Source: Bog-473 sp963779735
GTDB taxonomy: Bacteria > Actinomycetota > Acidimicrobiia > Acidimicrobiales > RAAP-2
Length of the DNA: 64,000 bases
Assembly: GCA_963779735.1 (NCBI GenBank)
Contig: CAVZZJ010000001.1
Coordinates: forward strand, 1 to 64,000
Direction of reading: 5' to 3'
The notes under the pieces were generated by a model. The model did not search any database, was not told where the DNA came from, and saw only the letters and a program-made list of their open reading frames with translations. Shown here one piece after another: positions 63,511 through 64,000 of the stretch. Each line of letters starts with the position of its first letter. Position 1 is the first letter of the stretch. Position numbers and translations under genes: made by a program.

Positions 63511-64000
63511 GCACCGAGCTCCTCGACGCTCCGGTTCCGTCCAGCAAGGACGCCGCCTTCCTGGCCCGCCGGGAGCTGATTCAGGCCTCGGCTCGGAACA
63601 CGGTCAAGCGGCGCCGCATCTCGGCGCTCGTGATCCGGGTCCTCTTCGGTATCGCCGTCGTCCTGGTCCTGATACCCCTGGTGGCGTTGGTCTTCTACGT
63701 GTGCAAGCGGGGCATCGGTGCGCTCTCGGTCGCCTTCTTCACCCAGACCCCGACCCCACCGGGGATCCCCGGTGGGGGTATCTCCAACTCCATCGTGGGC
63801 ACGCTCATCATCTGCGGGTTGGGCGTGCTCATCGCCATCCCCATCGGCCTCCTGGTGGCCCTGCTGCTGATTGAGCGCACCGGCCCGATTCCCAGCGCCA
63901 TCCGTTTCGGGGCCGACGTGCTCTCGGGCCTCCCCTCCATCCTCATCGGCCTCTTCGCCTTCTCGGTGATCGTGGCCCACACCCACTACTCGGGCTGGGC
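63507..64000 (+). CDS. pstA: PstA, phosphate ABC transporter permease (partial)
   Basis: The ATG at 63507 overlaps the pstC stop (ATGA). The visible 164 residues include a cytoplasmic N-terminus, a first helix (VLFGIAVVLVLIPLVALVFYV), SNSIVGTLIICGLGVLIAIPIGLLVALLL and the PSILIGLFAFSVI segment, all typical for PstA. The gene continues past the window end; pstB is presumably beyond it. Confidence 0.92.
   Translation, partial: MSTELLDAPVPSSKDAAFLARRELIQASARNTVKRRRISALVIRVLFGIAVVLVLIPLVALVFYVCKRGIGALSVAFFTQTPTPPGIPGGGISNSIVGTLIICGLGVLIAIPIGLLVALLLIERTGPIPSAIRFGADVLSGLPSILIGLFAFSVIVAHTHYSGW

Noticed and set aside
1..64000. CRISPR arrays, tRNA or rRNA genes, transposases and phage genes
   Set aside because: None seen on reading both strands; the short tandem arrays have units of 6-15 bp without spacers, so they are not CRISPR.

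Overview
The window is high-GC DNA that reads as an actinobacterial chromosome segment. F420-linked enzymes (an LLM oxidoreductase at 21.3-22.1 kb and a PPOX-class protein at 58.9-59.3 kb), a mycofactocin-type SDR at 10.9 kb with the remnant of another at 47.3 kb, a DUF2505 protein, E. coli-type RecBCD and a large set of amidohydrolase-2, SDR, cupin and CoA-transferase genes fit an uncultured Acidimicrobiia-like or related soil lineage. The taxon is inferred; there is no rRNA or tRNA here to confirm it. I see no insertion sequence, prophage or CRISPR array.

Layout: 0-9.5 kb holds a PaaI-type thioesterase and a recC-recB-recD operon on the minus strand, joined by ATGA overlaps. 9.5-24 kb is a patchwork of catabolic and accessory genes: TetR, a 5'-truncated phosphoesterase, SDRs, an MBL hydrolase, an alpha/beta hydrolase lacking its nucleophile, a truncated two-domain CaiB-type CoA transferase, amidohydrolases, an LLM oxidoreductase and glucose-6-phosphate dehydrogenase. 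23.8-28.3 kb is a SNF2-family ATPase with an overlapping SWIM zinc-finger partner. 28-43.7 kb continues the accessory repertoire: ADH, AKR, CMD, cupins, an ArsR/SRPBCC pair, DUF899, a cyclase, a secreted propeller, P450, an AAA ATPase and a hydrolase-TetR pair. 44-48 kb has a catalytically degenerate D,D-carboxypeptidase facing a phospholipase-D-like lipoprotein. 48-52.3 kb has membrane, SDR, cupin, amidohydrolase and Hsp20-like genes. 52.4-58.8 kb has a secreted histidine-rich protein with a membrane partner, an ECF sigma/anti-sigma pair facing a secreted propeller, and a patatin. 59.3-64 kb is a phosphate block: a RegX3/PhoP-like response regulator, a peroxiredoxin, then pstS-pstC-pstA running off the window end.

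Three regulatory patterns stand out. (1) The regulator unit and pstS carry promoter blocks of 11-bp units with the same 44-bp box spacing and the same -10 position, which predicts that this regulator controls both. (2) The ECF sigma gene and the divergent propeller gene have mirror-image promoters, TGTAAC-N17-GGAC. (3) The same rare operator, TTCTAA-N8-TTAGAA, lies before the P450/ATPase pair (39.4 kb) and before the secreted histidine-rich operon (52.36 kb).

Six otherwise intact genes (recB, an SDR, zwf, the SWIM gene, an alpha/beta hydrolase and the lactonase-like propeller) are each broken by one short frameshift, mostly in G/C-rich runs. Consensus-sequence error is the simplest explanation, so these six are described as single genes spanning both frames.
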